From: Kitasatospora gansuensis
GTDB lineage: Bacteria; Actinomycetota; Actinomycetes; Streptomycetales; Streptomycetaceae
Length of the DNA stretch: 64,000 nucleotides
Reading direction: 5' to 3'
Assembly: GCF_014203705.1 (NCBI RefSeq)
Contig: NZ_JACHJR010000001.1
Span: 7,006,001 to 7,070,000, forward strand
The notes under the pieces: generated by a model
Told to the model about the DNA's origin: nothing
Seen by the model: only the letters and a program-made list of their open reading frames with translations
Database searches by the model: none
Program-made: the position numbers and the translations under genes
Part shown: positions 49,637-58,452 of the stretch, piece by piece
Numbering within the stretch: position 1 is the first letter of the stretch
Layout of the letters: every line of letters begins with the position of its first letter

Positions 49637-50401
49637 TCAGAACCGGCCGGCACCAAGGTCCCGGGAGATCGCCCGGGCCGCGCTGCGCACCGAGGCCACC
49701 AGCGAGGGCCGGACGAAGCCGTCCTCGCAGACCCGCTCCACCGCACCGCTGATGCAGACCGCGCCCACCGGATTGCGCCGCCGGTCCTGGATCAGTGCAC
49801 CGATCGAGGCCACGCCCTCCCAGGTCTCCTCGACCGCGTCGGCCCAGCCGCGCTCCCTGATCAGCCCGCACTCCTCGTCCACCGAGGCCAGATCGGTCAG
49901 CGTCCGCGAGGTGTACGACTCCAGCGGCTCCTCGCCCAGCTCACCGCGGGCCACCGGGTCGTACGCCAGCAGCACCTTGCCCAGCGCGGTGGAGTGCAGC
50001 GGCTGCATCGAGCCGACCTCCAGCACCTGGCGGGTGTCGTCCGGGCGGAACACGTGATGAACGATCAGCACGCCGCGCTGGTGCAGCACCCCGAGGTAGA
50101 CCGTCTCGCCGCTGGCCCGGGCCAGGTCGTCCGCCCAGACCAGTGCCCTGGCCCGGAGCTCGTGCACGTCCAGATAGCTCTGGCCGAGCCGGAGCAGCTC
50201 GGCACCCAGCTGGTACTTGCCGGTCTCCGGATCCTGCTCGACGAACCCCTCCTGCTGGAGGGTGCGCAGGATGCCGTGCGCCGTCCCCTTGGCCAGCCCC
50301 AGTGCGGTGGCCACCTCCGACAGACCGAGTCGCCGCTCGCCGCCGGCCAGCAGCCGCAGGATCGCGGCAGCCCGGGAGAGCGACTGGATCGGGCCGGGCA
50401 T
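49637..50401 (-). CDS. gylR: IclR-family glycerol operon regulator GylR
   Basis: A 254-residue regulator. The winged helix reads LSRAAAILRLLAGGERRLGL and SEVATALGLAKGTAHGILRT; the effector domain shows LHSTALGKVLLAYDP and the C-terminal GAVCISGAVERV. It lies upstream of glpF-glpK-glpD in the same orientation, as gylR does in Streptomyces coelicolor. ATG 50401 follows GGAGG at 6 bases. A perfect 21-base palindrome just upstream suggests autoregulation; a near-identical site precedes glpF. Confidence 0.92.
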   Translation of the reverse strand: MPGPIQSLSRAAAILRLLAGGERRLGLSEVATALGLAKGTAHGILRTLQQEGFVEQDPETGKYQLGAELLRLGQSYLDVHELRARALVWADDLARASGETVYLGVLHQRGVLIVHHVFRPDDTRQVLEVGSMQPLHSTALGKVLLAYDPVARGELGEEPLESYTSRTLTDLASVDEECGLIRERGWADAVEETWEGVASIGALIQDRRRNPVGAVCISGAVERVCEDGFVRPSLVASVRSAARAISRDLGAGRF

Positions 50402-50420
50402 TGCGTACCTCCGCTGACAG

Positions 50421-50441
50421 GCGGTCGACATTGTCGACCGC
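50421..50441. promoter_or_regulatory. GylR-type operator upstream of gylR
   Basis: Perfect arms GCGGTCGACA and TGTCGACCGC around one central base, 20 bases before the gylR start. It closely matches the site at 49433-49451, and the pair defines a likely GylR recognition sequence. Confidence 0.75.
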
Positions 50442-50504
50442 AGTGGTATCGCTCAGAGTCTGCCAGGCCGACGGGTGGGCGTGCACCTTTCCCGGCAGGA
50501 CCCG

Positions 50505-51380
50505 TCAGTTCCCGACGGCCTCGGCCAGCGCAAGGATCTGCCCCGGACCGACCCGGCAGCAGCCACCCACCAGCCGGGCCCCGTCCGCCAGCCACCCCGC
50601 CACCCGCTCGGGACGGAAGGTCGGCTGGCCCTGCCAGGCCCGGTCCTCCCAGCTCTCCCCGCTGTTCGGGTAGACCACCACCGGCTTGCCACTCGCCCGC
50701 GCCGCGACCCGTACGGCGGCGTCCGCGTCCTCCGGCGAGCAGCAGTTCACCCCGACCGCCACCACCCCGGGCGCGTCGGCCGCCAGCGCGAACGCCTCCG
50801 CGATCGGCTGCCCCGCCCTGGTCCGGTCACCCGCGATGCTGAACGACAGCCAGACCGGGACCTCGACCCCCTCCAGCGCGCGCAGCACCGCCGCCGCCTC
50901 GTCGGTGTCCGGGATCGTCTCCACCGCCAGCACGTCAGGACCGGCCGCCACCAGCGCCTCGATCCGCGGCCGGTGGAAGTCCACCAGCTGACCCTCGGTC
51001 AGCCCGTACCGGCCCCGGTACTCCGAACCGTCCGCCAGCACCGCCCCGTACGGCCCCACCGAGGCCGCCACCCAGCCCGGCCCCGCCGCCCGCGCCAGCT
51101 CGACGCTCCGGCCCAGCAGCGCGGCAGCCTGCTCCCGACCGACACCCCGACGGGCGAAGCCCTCGAAGCTCGCCTGATAGCTGGAGGTGATCGCCACCTG
51201 CGCGCCCGCCGCGAAGTACGCCCGGTGTGCCGCAGTGATCGCCGACGGATCGTCCGCCAGCAACCGGGCCGACCAGAGCTCGTCGGACAGATCGTGCCCC
51301 GCGTCCGCCAACTGGTTGGACAACCCACCGTCCAGCACCAGCGGCCCCGCCGCGAGCGCCTCTGCGAACGAACCCACCAT
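50505..51380 (-). CDS. mmuM: Homocysteine S-methyltransferase
   Basis: A 291-residue zinc enzyme making methionine from homocysteine and S-methylmethionine or S-adenosylmethionine. The N-terminus LVLDGGLSNQLADAGHDLSD, the first zinc cysteine in GVNCCSPEDA and the CC pair in LVGGCCRVGP are diagnostic. Two ATGs occur in a row; the second (51380) is 5 bases from AGGAGG and is preferred. No S-methylmethionine permease gene is adjacent. Confidence 0.92.
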   Translation of the reverse strand: MVGSFAEALAAGPLVLDGGLSNQLADAGHDLSDELWSARLLADDPSAITAAHRAYFAAGAQVAITSSYQASFEGFARRGVGREQAAALLGRSVELARAAGPGWVAASVGPYGAVLADGSEYRGRYGLTEGQLVDFHRPRIEALVAAGPDVLAVETIPDTDEAAAVLRALEGVEVPVWLSFSIAGDRTRAGQPIAEAFALAADAPGVVAVGVNCCSPEDADAAVRVAARASGKPVVVYPNSGESWEDRAWQGQPTFRPERVAGWLADGARLVGGCCRVGPGQILALAEAVGN

Positions 51381-51493
51381 CATGTCCTCCTCGAATCCTT
51401 CCGCACTCTAGAACGCCCCAGCTCAACGCCCCGTGCCAGGTCCGCTGCGCGAGACACTGACACGCCGTCACCCGTTGCGACTAGCATCCAGTC

Positions 51494-52009
51494 ATGACCG
51501 GCCCTTACTCGCACTGCCACTTCTGCGGAACGCCGTACGCGGCGGCCGGCACCGTCTGGCCGCGCACCTGCCCGGGCTGCGGCGAGATCAGCTACCGCAA
51601 CCCGCTGCCCGTCGCCGTCGCCCTGCTCCCCGTCGAGCCGCCGGACGGCACCCGCAGCCTGCTGGTCATCCGCCGCACCATCGAGCCCGGCTACGGCGAG
51701 CTCGCCCTCCCCGGCGGCTACATCGACTTCGGCGAGACCTGGCAGCAGGGCGCCTCCCGCGAACTCCGCGAGGAGGCCGGCATCGACGTCGACCCCGCGA
51801 GCGCCCGGCTGGCCGACACCGGCAGCGACGAGCGCGGCATGTTCCTGATGCTCTTCGCCCTCTTCCCGCCCCGCCCCCTGGCCGAGCTGCCGCCCTCCGT
51901 CCCCACCGACGAGACCGACGGCTGGTACCTGATCAACACCCCCACCCCGCTGGCCTTCCCGCTGCACACCCAGGTCGCCGACGCCTGGTTCAAGGGCACC
52001 TTCGACTAA
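51494..52009 (+). CDS. NUDIX hydrolase with N-terminal zinc ribbon
   Basis: A 171-residue protein. Residues 8-30 hold CHFC and CPGC pairs, a zinc-ribbon like that of NADH pyrophosphatase-type Nudix proteins. The Nudix box is GGYIDFGETWQQGASRELRE followed by EAGI. The start is leaderless: TAGCAT at 51482-51487, then 6 bases to ATG. Stop codons of this gene and the opposite regulator gene overlap (52006-52009). Substrate unknown. Confidence 0.87.
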   Translation: MTGPYSHCHFCGTPYAAAGTVWPRTCPGCGEISYRNPLPVAVALLPVEPPDGTRSLLVIRRTIEPGYGELALPGGYIDFGETWQQGASRELREEAGIDVDPASARLADTGSDERGMFLMLFALFPPRPLAELPPSVPTDETDGWYLINTPTPLAFPLHTQVADAWFKGTFD

Positions 52010-53430
52010 GCGTCGCTCGGCCCCGCTTCGGGGGCCGCCGACGGCAGCGGGATCCGCACGGCTCCCCGGCGCCTCGGTGCGGCACCGGACCGGGGCACCG
52101 TGGGGCGCTCCGTCCGAGGCAGCGGGAGCCGACCGGCACGAGCGAGGACCCGGCGCGCGGCAGGCTCCTGCTGGTGCACGCGCAACCCGGTGCGCAGTTC
52201 GCGCAGGGCGGCGTCACCGCGAGCCGACGTGACGTTCGGATAGTCGTCGAGGAACCTGTCCCAGGTGTGGCAGGCGAGCTCCAGGTGCCCTTGGCGCAGC
52301 TGGAGGCTCGCGAGGCGGGCCGTGGTGAGCATCCGAGCCCTGCCCTCCTCCGAAGGCCGGTGGCGCAGCGAGTGGGCGAGTGCTGCGCAGGCCCCCGGAA
52401 TGTCGCCGGTGGCAGCGAGCACCTCGGCCTGCTGGTGTGCGAAGGCGGCCTGGTGGTAGCCCCCGAGCAGAACGCGGCTGTCCGGGGGAGTCTGATCCAG
52501 CAGGCGCTGGGACCGGCCGAGGCACGCCAGTGCCCGCCGCCGTTCGCCCGTACACGCCAGGGCCAGCGCCTCCTGCCCGGTGACGAAGGCCGCGGACTCG
52601 GTCGGCAGCGCGCCGCGTTCCCTGGCCGCGTGCTGGGCGAGCTGCAGCGCCAGCCCGGAGTTCCCCAGGAAGACCGCCTGGACGCTCATCTGACGGAGCG
52701 CCATCGCGTGGCGGAGCCGGTCGTTCGCCTCGGCGGAGAGCTGTGCGGCGATCCGGAAGTAGGACTGGGCCGCGCCCTGAAGGTTCTCGTCGAAGGACAC
52801 GAAGCCGGCCAGATAGGCGAGATCCGCCGCGGCCTGGTGGAATCGCCGACCGACCGACGGCGCGGTCGCGCAGTCCAGCTGGGCGGCGATGTCGACGGAC
52901 AGGTACGCGGTCAGTGCCGGGCGGATACGTGCTCCTCCGAACGCCTTGTCGGCGTCGGCGAAGAGCGTCACCAGCAGCTCGGCGGTGCGGACGTGAGCGG
53001 TGCCGATCCGGCTGTGGGCGCGGTCCCCACCGGAGGGCGGTGCGGGCTCGGGCAGCTCCGGATCGAGCGAGTACGGCAGCAGGCGCAGCGCTCGGCGGGC
53101 GCTCGGCGTGTTCTCCGCGAGTTCGCGCAGCCGCTCGTGCGGAGCCGCGGTGGAGGAGGCTTCGCTCCTGGTCTCGGCAGCGAAGCCCGCCTGCTCGGGC
53201 CCGACGGTCCGGCCCAGGGCCTGGGACAGCACCTGGCAGACGAGCGCGCAGACGTGCTCGCGCGGACGGGTGCCGGCCAGCCAGTGCGCGACGGAGCTGC
53301 GGTCGTAGGTGACGACCATCGCTCGTCGGGCGCCTTCGTGGTTCACGGCCTGGGCCAGTCTCTGACCGGTCCAGCCGGTTTCGTCGAGCAGGGAGCGGAG
53401 TCTCAGATTGGGATTTCGTCGGGAACTCAT
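52006..53430 (-). CDS. NsdA-like regulator with TPR repeats, beside the biosynthetic operon
   Basis: A 474-residue protein. Its N-terminal 80 residues parallel the NsdA-like protein at 8408-9874: LAQAVNHEG against LARLVNRRG, SSVAHWLAGTRPREHV against SRVRRWMEQGEIPRDPV, and LGRTVGPEQAG against LGRVVTTEDLG. The remainder consists of TPR-like helices (YFRIAAQLSAEANDRLRHAM, CLGRSQRLLDQTP), ending in an arginine-rich tail. ATG 53430 is preferred over a TTG eight codons upstream. It diverges from the fatty-acid-synthase-like operon across 286 bases and is the best candidate for its regulator. Confidence 0.75.
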   Translation of the reverse strand: MSSRRNPNLRLRSLLDETGWTGQRLAQAVNHEGARRAMVVTYDRSSVAHWLAGTRPREHVCALVCQVLSQALGRTVGPEQAGFAAETRSEASSTAAPHERLRELAENTPSARRALRLLPYSLDPELPEPAPPSGGDRAHSRIGTAHVRTAELLVTLFADADKAFGGARIRPALTAYLSVDIAAQLDCATAPSVGRRFHQAAADLAYLAGFVSFDENLQGAAQSYFRIAAQLSAEANDRLRHAMALRQMSVQAVFLGNSGLALQLAQHAARERGALPTESAAFVTGQEALALACTGERRRALACLGRSQRLLDQTPPDSRVLLGGYHQAAFAHQQAEVLAATGDIPGACAALAHSLRHRPSEEGRARMLTTARLASLQLRQGHLELACHTWDRFLDDYPNVTSARGDAALRELRTGLRVHQQEPAARRVLARAGRLPLPRTERPTVPRSGAAPRRRGAVRIPLPSAAPEAGPSDA

Positions 53431-53716
53431 GGCAACCCCATTTACGCAGGACAATGACCGACGAGGTATCAGGTCCCCGACCGCTCAAGGCTTTTCGACA
53501 CTGTGCGCGCTGACCGGCCGCCGTGGCAAGGGCACCTCTGGGCCATGGGCACAACAAGCCCGAAAACGGATCGCGTCGCAGGTTTCAGCACGTGGAGAAA
53601 TTCAACAAGGCCGGGCCCGCAAGTCATGGAAGTCGTCCACCCCGGCCGTGCATTCTCGGATTGTCCGTTCCGTCGGCCCGGCCCGAACGGTGAGGAGCCT
53701 ACGACAAGGAATTGGC

Positions 53717-54661
53717 ATGCGGACCGTGCACGTCCATCTCTTCCCCGGCCAGGGGGACTTCACGATCGCCTCACTGGTGCGGGAGACCCGCTCGGGCGGG
53801 GGGCTGCGAGAGGTGGCGCGGCAGGTCTACGAGCAGATCGACGAGGTCACCGCCGAACGTCGGCTGCCGGCGCTCGCGCCGTGGCTGTTGGGCCCGAATC
53901 CCCCCGGCGGCCGAGAGCTGGCCGAGGCTCCCGTGGGAACCTCCCAACTCGCCCTGTTCGGAGCATCGATGACGGTCCACCAGGCGCTCTGCGCATCGCG
54001 TGGCGAACCGGCCACCCTGCTGGGTGTGAGCTTCGGGGAGATCGCGGCCCTCACCGCGGCCGGCGCCTTCGCCGTCGACGACGGTGCCCGGATCGCGTAC
54101 GACCTCGCCCAGGTGCTCGCCACCTGCCCCGGCGGGCTGACGCTGCTGCGGTGCTCGGAAGACACGGCCCAGACCCTCATCGACCTGCTGGAGCTGACCG
54201 GGGAGGCGGTGGTCGCCTGCGTCAACGATGACCGGGAGACGATTGTGAGCGGTCCGACAGCCGCGCTGGAGGCCGTCGAACTGGCCGCCCGTGGCGAGGA
54301 CTTGGCGGCTGTCCGGCTGAGACTGCCGTTCTCCTCCCACCATCCCGGTCTGCACGATCAGGCGAAGGTGTTCGAGCAGGCCGTACGGGCCTATCCGGTC
54401 GCCCCGCTCGGTCCCGTGGTCTACTCCGCGGTTGCCGGGCGGGCCTACACCTCCACCGAGGACCTGCCCCGTCGACTGGCCGACTGCCTGGTCCGCCCGG
54501 CCCGGCTGCCACCGGTCCTGCGCCTCGCGGGCCGGGCCCGGCCCGCAGCGCTCTTCGAGGCCGGGCCCGGCAGCGCGCTGGCCGACAGCGCGCGGCGGGT
54601 GCTCGCCGGACCGGACACGACCGTCCACGCGCCGTTGGGCGACGCGGGCTTCCGCTGGTGA
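53717..54661 (+). CDS. Acyltransferase of the FabD/malonyl-CoA:ACP type
   Basis: A 314-residue acyltransferase, first gene of the operon. HLFPGQGDF opens the domain, the nucleophile is the Ser in LLGVSFGEIAALTAAGAF (about residue 104), and the distal His may be in LPFSSHHPGLH; LFEAGPGSAL ends it. It should load malonyl or another extender unit onto the operon's ACP. AAGGA lies 7 bases before the ATG. The usual QQxxL/GxQ pattern is only partly kept, so extender preference cannot be read. A housekeeping FabD is expected elsewhere in the genome. Confidence 0.8.
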   Translation: MRTVHVHLFPGQGDFTIASLVRETRSGGGLREVARQVYEQIDEVTAERRLPALAPWLLGPNPPGGRELAEAPVGTSQLALFGASMTVHQALCASRGEPATLLGVSFGEIAALTAAGAFAVDDGARIAYDLAQVLATCPGGLTLLRCSEDTAQTLIDLLELTGEAVVACVNDDRETIVSGPTAALEAVELAARGEDLAAVRLRLPFSSHHPGLHDQAKVFEQAVRAYPVAPLGPVVYSAVAGRAYTSTEDLPRRLADCLVRPARLPPVLRLAGRARPAALFEAGPGSALADSARRVLAGPDTTVHAPLGDAGFRW

Positions 54662-54707
54662 TCCCGCTCCGCCGTGACTGTGCCCCCGACCCCTCTGGAG
54701 ATCCGCC

Positions 54708-56579
54708 ATGTCCTCTGGCCCCCCGCCGCAGGGAGAGCCGCGCACCCACCTCGAGGAGCTCATCCACGGGCCGGTGTCCGCATCGTTCCTCCGTACTCTC
54801 AGGGCTTCCCTCTCCGACGACTCGGGTCCGCCCGGCCCCGACCCGGCAGACCGCGAGCCCCGGCTCCGGCGTCGGCTGCGCCGACTTGCCGATTCCCTGC
54901 CCCCGGGGCGGGAGTTGCTGGACCGGCCGGAGCAGCTGGGCGCACTGTTCGGCTGGGCCGCCGTCGCCGACCCGCCGTTGACCATGGTGCTCATCAACCA
55001 CTACCTGTTGGCCCTCAACTCGATGGACCGGCTCGCTCCCGACCACGACCTGCTCAAGAGCCGCTTCGGAGCGATGGAGTCGGGTCGCGCCAAGGGCGTG
55101 TTCATGATCACCGAGGTCGGCCTCGCCAACAGTCATCTGGCGACGCGCACCACCGCCGAATTCGACCCCGTGAGCCGGGAGTTCGTTCTCGACAGCCCTG
55201 ATCCGGCGGCGGCGAAGTTCACCGCCGGCACCCTGGACGACGGGCCGCTGATCGGCACAGCGCTCGCCCGGCTGGTGGTCGCCGGCGCCGACTGCGGGGT
55301 CTTCTCCTTCGTGGTGGACCTCGTCGACAAGGACGGTCTGCGGCCGGGAGTGGAGATGTCCGACACCATCGAACTCAGCGCTCTCCCGCTGGACTACGCG
55401 CAATTCCGGTTCCACAACCTCCGCCTCCCCTATGAGCACTGGCTGCGCGACAGCGCCGTCATCGACGCGGACGGCGTCTTCCGCGACCCGCTCGGCTCAC
55501 CCGATCTGCGCCTGCAACGCACGCTCTGCGTCGGACAGGTCCTGTGGGCGGTGCTGCCGTCCGCGCTGGCAGCGATATCCCGGCAGTCCGCCGTACTGGC
55601 ACTGCGCTACGCGCGCCGGCGCCGCACCCAGGGGCGGCTGGCGCCCGGCACTCCGCTGCTCGACTACCGCACCCAGCAACACGGCGTCCTGGGCGCCCTG
55701 GCCGAGGCGTTCGCGCTGACCTGCGCCGCCTCCCGGTCCCTGACCGTGCTGGCCGAGTCGGGAGTCGCGGCCGGCGACGGTGCGGTCCGGGAGGTCGACG
55801 GGCCGATGACCTTCGCACCCTGGTCGGCCGTCAGCAGACCGCTCTCCGCGTACAAGGCCCACACGGTCCGCGCGGCGGCCCGGATCACCGCCGACTGCCA
55901 GCGGCACTGCGGGTTCTCCGGGCATCTGGACGTCAACCGGCTGGCCGCCTATCACGGGTTCTCCCGCTCCTTCGACGCGGCCGGCGGCGACAGCCAACTG
56001 ATCTTCTTCGACCTCGGTCGCGCGCTCCTCGACGAGGCACCCCGGCCCGACGAGCCGGCCGCCGGGCGCCCGAGCCCGGGCAGCCCCGATTGGTGGCCGT
56101 CCGTCCTCCGCTCGCACGAACAGCGGCTCACCGACCGACTGCGTCGCCTGCGCGACCGGAGCGCGCCGGGTGCGGACGAGTTCGCCGTCTGGAATCCGCT
56201 GCTCTCCGACGCCGGTGAGCTGGGCGAGACCTATGCCGCCCGGCTGGTCGCCGACGATGTGGCCCGCGCCGCGGCCGACCTGGGCGTCCGGCACCCGGAG
56301 TCGTCGGCCGCCGTATCCGCGCTGGCCGGTCTCTACGGTGCGGTGTCCGCGCGACGGCTGGCCGGCTCCCTGCTGACGGCCGGGACCCTCCGGTCGGCGG
56401 AGATCCGACAGCTGCCCGCGATCGTGGATCGGCTCTGCGACCGCCTGCTGCCTCACCTCGGCTCCCTTGAAGAGGAGTTCGGGTATCCGCAGGCGGTCGT
56501 GGGCGCGCCGCTCGGCGAACCCGACTTCAACAGTGCGCTGGCCGGCTCGCTCGGCTGGCACCGGGGAGGGCCCTCATGA
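54708..56579 (+). CDS. Acyl-CoA oxidase/dehydrogenase-like flavoprotein
   Basis: A 623-residue protein with acyl-CoA oxidase layout. The flavin domain shows GVFMITEVGLANSHLATRTT and AEFDPVSREFVLDSP; RRRRTQGRLAPGTPLLDYRT resembles the central loop of ACOX enzymes; GGDSQLIFFDLGRALL follows. The C-terminal 200 residues are an ACOX-type helical domain. It could introduce an alpha,beta double bond into a CoA- or ACP-bound chain. GGAG precedes ATG 54708. Its stop overlaps the next start as ATGA. Confidence 0.8.
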   Translation: MSSGPPPQGEPRTHLEELIHGPVSASFLRTLRASLSDDSGPPGPDPADREPRLRRRLRRLADSLPPGRELLDRPEQLGALFGWAAVADPPLTMVLINHYLLALNSMDRLAPDHDLLKSRFGAMESGRAKGVFMITEVGLANSHLATRTTAEFDPVSREFVLDSPDPAAAKFTAGTLDDGPLIGTALARLVVAGADCGVFSFVVDLVDKDGLRPGVEMSDTIELSALPLDYAQFRFHNLRLPYEHWLRDSAVIDADGVFRDPLGSPDLRLQRTLCVGQVLWAVLPSALAAISRQSAVLALRYARRRRTQGRLAPGTPLLDYRTQQHGVLGALAEAFALTCAASRSLTVLAESGVAAGDGAVREVDGPMTFAPWSAVSRPLSAYKAHTVRAAARITADCQRHCGFSGHLDVNRLAAYHGFSRSFDAAGGDSQLIFFDLGRALLDEAPRPDEPAAGRPSPGSPDWWPSVLRSHEQRLTDRLRRLRDRSAPGADEFAVWNPLLSDAGELGETYAARLVADDVARAAADLGVRHPESSAAVSALAGLYGAVSARRLAGSLLTAGTLRSAEIRQLPAIVDRLCDRLLPHLGSLEEEFGYPQAVVGAPLGEPDFNSALAGSLGWHRGGPS

Positions 56580-57601
56580 ACACGGACGCCGTACCGCCTC
56601 GGATCGGAATCTGGGGCACCGGCAGCTACCTGCCCAGCCGGATCCGTACCAACGAGGAGGTGGCCGAGGCGACCGGCGTCACGCCCGAGTGGATCCAGGA
56701 GCGCACCGGTGTCCGCTCACGCCACGTGGCGGCCGCCGAGGAGGCCGCCTCGGACCTGGCCGCGGCCGCCGTCCGGTCCGCCGCACACGCGGCCGGTGTC
56801 GACCCGACGGAGATCGGCCTGCTGGTGTGCGCCACCTCCACTCCCGACGAGCTGGGCCCGTCCACGGCCTGCCGCGTCCAGGGGCTGCTGAAGGCCGACC
56901 GGGCGGTGGCCCTCGATGTCAGCGCGGCCTGCTCCGGCTGGCTGTTCGCCGCCAAGGTCGCGCACGACTGGCTCCGCGAGGACCCCTCCAAGGGCTACGC
57001 CGCCGTCGTGGGGACCGAGGCGTACTCGAAGTTCCTCAACCCGACCGACCGGGGCACGGCCGTGCTCTTCGCGGACGGCGCGGCCGCGGCGATCCTGGGC
57101 CCGGTCCCCGAGCCGTACGGCTTCACCGACTTCACGTTCGGGTCGGACGGCTCGCTCGCCGACCTCGTCCTCATACCGGCCGGCGGCAGCCGCCGACCTG
57201 CCGATCCTGCCACCCTCCGGGACCGGGGGCACACGATCCAGATGGACGGACGAGCCGTCAGCCGGTTCATCAGGGACGTCTTCCCCCGGCTCGTCCACGA
57301 CAGCCTCGAACGCAACGGACTCAAACTGCGGGACGTCGACCGCATCGTCACCCACCAGCCGAATCCGGTACTGCTGCGTGCTCTCGCGCAGCAGATCGGC
57401 ATCCGCGACGAGCAGTTGGTCGTGGTGGGTGACGAGGTGGGCAACATCGGCGCGGCCAGTGCCCCGTACGCCCTCGCCACCGCCGCCCGGGGATCGCTCC
57501 GGCCCGGCGACACCGTTCTTGTCACCGTGTTCGGTGCCGGCATGACGTGGGGCAGTGCCCTGCTGACCTGGCACCGCCCTGAAGAGAGGCCGATCCCATG
57601 A
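56576..57601 (+). CDS. Ketoacyl-ACP synthase III-type enzyme (first copy)
   Basis: A 341-residue FabH-like thiolase-fold enzyme with an intact catalytic triad: Cys119 in DVSAACSGWLF, His260 in VTHQPNP and Asn290 in VGNIGAAS. WIQERTGVRSRHVA and FGAGMTWGSALL are family-typical. It can start chains by condensing an acyl-CoA with malonyl-ACP, or transfer acyl groups as CerJ-like members do. Overlaps by ATGA at both ends couple it to its neighbours. Confidence 0.88.
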   Translation: MNTDAVPPRIGIWGTGSYLPSRIRTNEEVAEATGVTPEWIQERTGVRSRHVAAAEEAASDLAAAAVRSAAHAAGVDPTEIGLLVCATSTPDELGPSTACRVQGLLKADRAVALDVSAACSGWLFAAKVAHDWLREDPSKGYAAVVGTEAYSKFLNPTDRGTAVLFADGAAAAILGPVPEPYGFTDFTFGSDGSLADLVLIPAGGSRRPADPATLRDRGHTIQMDGRAVSRFIRDVFPRLVHDSLERNGLKLRDVDRIVTHQPNPVLLRALAQQIGIRDEQLVVVGDEVGNIGAASAPYALATAARGSLRPGDTVLVTVFGAGMTWGSALLTWHRPEERPIP

Positions 57602-58452
57602 GTACCTCCACCAACGCCCTGGACGCCTTCCGCCTCGAGGGCGCGCTCGCACTGGTCACCGGCGCGTCCCGGGGGATCGGCCGGGCCACCGCGGAAGCGC
57701 TTGCGGACGCGGGCTGCGATGTCGCGGTGGCGGCACGCAGCGTCGCGGCGCTCGACGACGTGGTCCGGGCCGTCCACGACCGGGGACGCAAGGCGCACGT
57801 GGTCGTCGGCGACCTGGCCGATCCGAACGCGGCCACCGCGATCGTCCACCAGGCGGCGGACGCCCTGGGCGGACTCGACGTCGTCGTCCACAACGCGGGC
57901 ACCCTGCCGATGGCGGATGACCTGACGCCGGTGCTGACACCGTTCCAGAGCTCGGAGCAGCACCAGTGGGACACCGTCATGTCCGTCAACCTCGACGCCA
58001 CCGCCGCGCTGTGCCGGGCCGTGCACCCCTACCTGGCCGGCTCCTCCCGGGCCAGCCTGCTGCTGATGTCGTCGGTGGCGGGCCTGATCGGTACGCCCAT
58101 GATGGAGGCGTACGCGGTGACCAAGGCCGCCCAGGTCTCCCTCGCCCGGTCCCTCGGCGTCGGCTGGGCCCGGCAGGGCATCCGCGTCAACGCGCTCTGC
58201 CCCGGGTGGACCAGGACCGACATGACGGAGTTCGCCGCCGGTGCCGCACCGCTGTCCGACTGGCTGATCAGCCACGTTCCGATGGGGCGATGGGCCGAAG
58301 CCGACGAGGTGGCCCGCGTCGCGCTCTTCCTCGCGTCCCCCGCAGCCTCCTTCGTCACCGGCCAGGCCGTCGTCGTGGACGGCGGGCTGACCGTCCCCGA
58401 CGGTGGCCTGGCCGGTATTCCCAAGCCGGCTTCGCCGTTCGCGGGGGCGTGA
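57598..58452 (+). CDS. Short-chain dehydrogenase/reductase (FabG-like)
   Basis: A 284-residue Rossmann enzyme. VTGASRGIGRATAEALADAG is the NADP-binding motif, VHNAGTLP the NAG motif, SVAGLIG the catalytic Ser region, and YAVTKAAQVSLARSLG the YxxxK pair; the end shows FVTGQAVVVDGGLTVPDGG. It likely reduces the beta-keto group of the ACP-bound intermediate. Coupled upstream by ATGA and downstream by GTGA overlaps. Confidence 0.88.
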   Translation: MSTSTNALDAFRLEGALALVTGASRGIGRATAEALADAGCDVAVAARSVAALDDVVRAVHDRGRKAHVVVGDLADPNAATAIVHQAADALGGLDVVVHNAGTLPMADDLTPVLTPFQSSEQHQWDTVMSVNLDATAALCRAVHPYLAGSSRASLLLMSSVAGLIGTPMMEAYAVTKAAQVSLARSLGVGWARQGIRVNALCPGWTRTDMTEFAAGAAPLSDWLISHVPMGRWAEADEVARVALFLASPAASFVTGQAVVVDGGLTVPDGGLAGIPKPASPFAGA

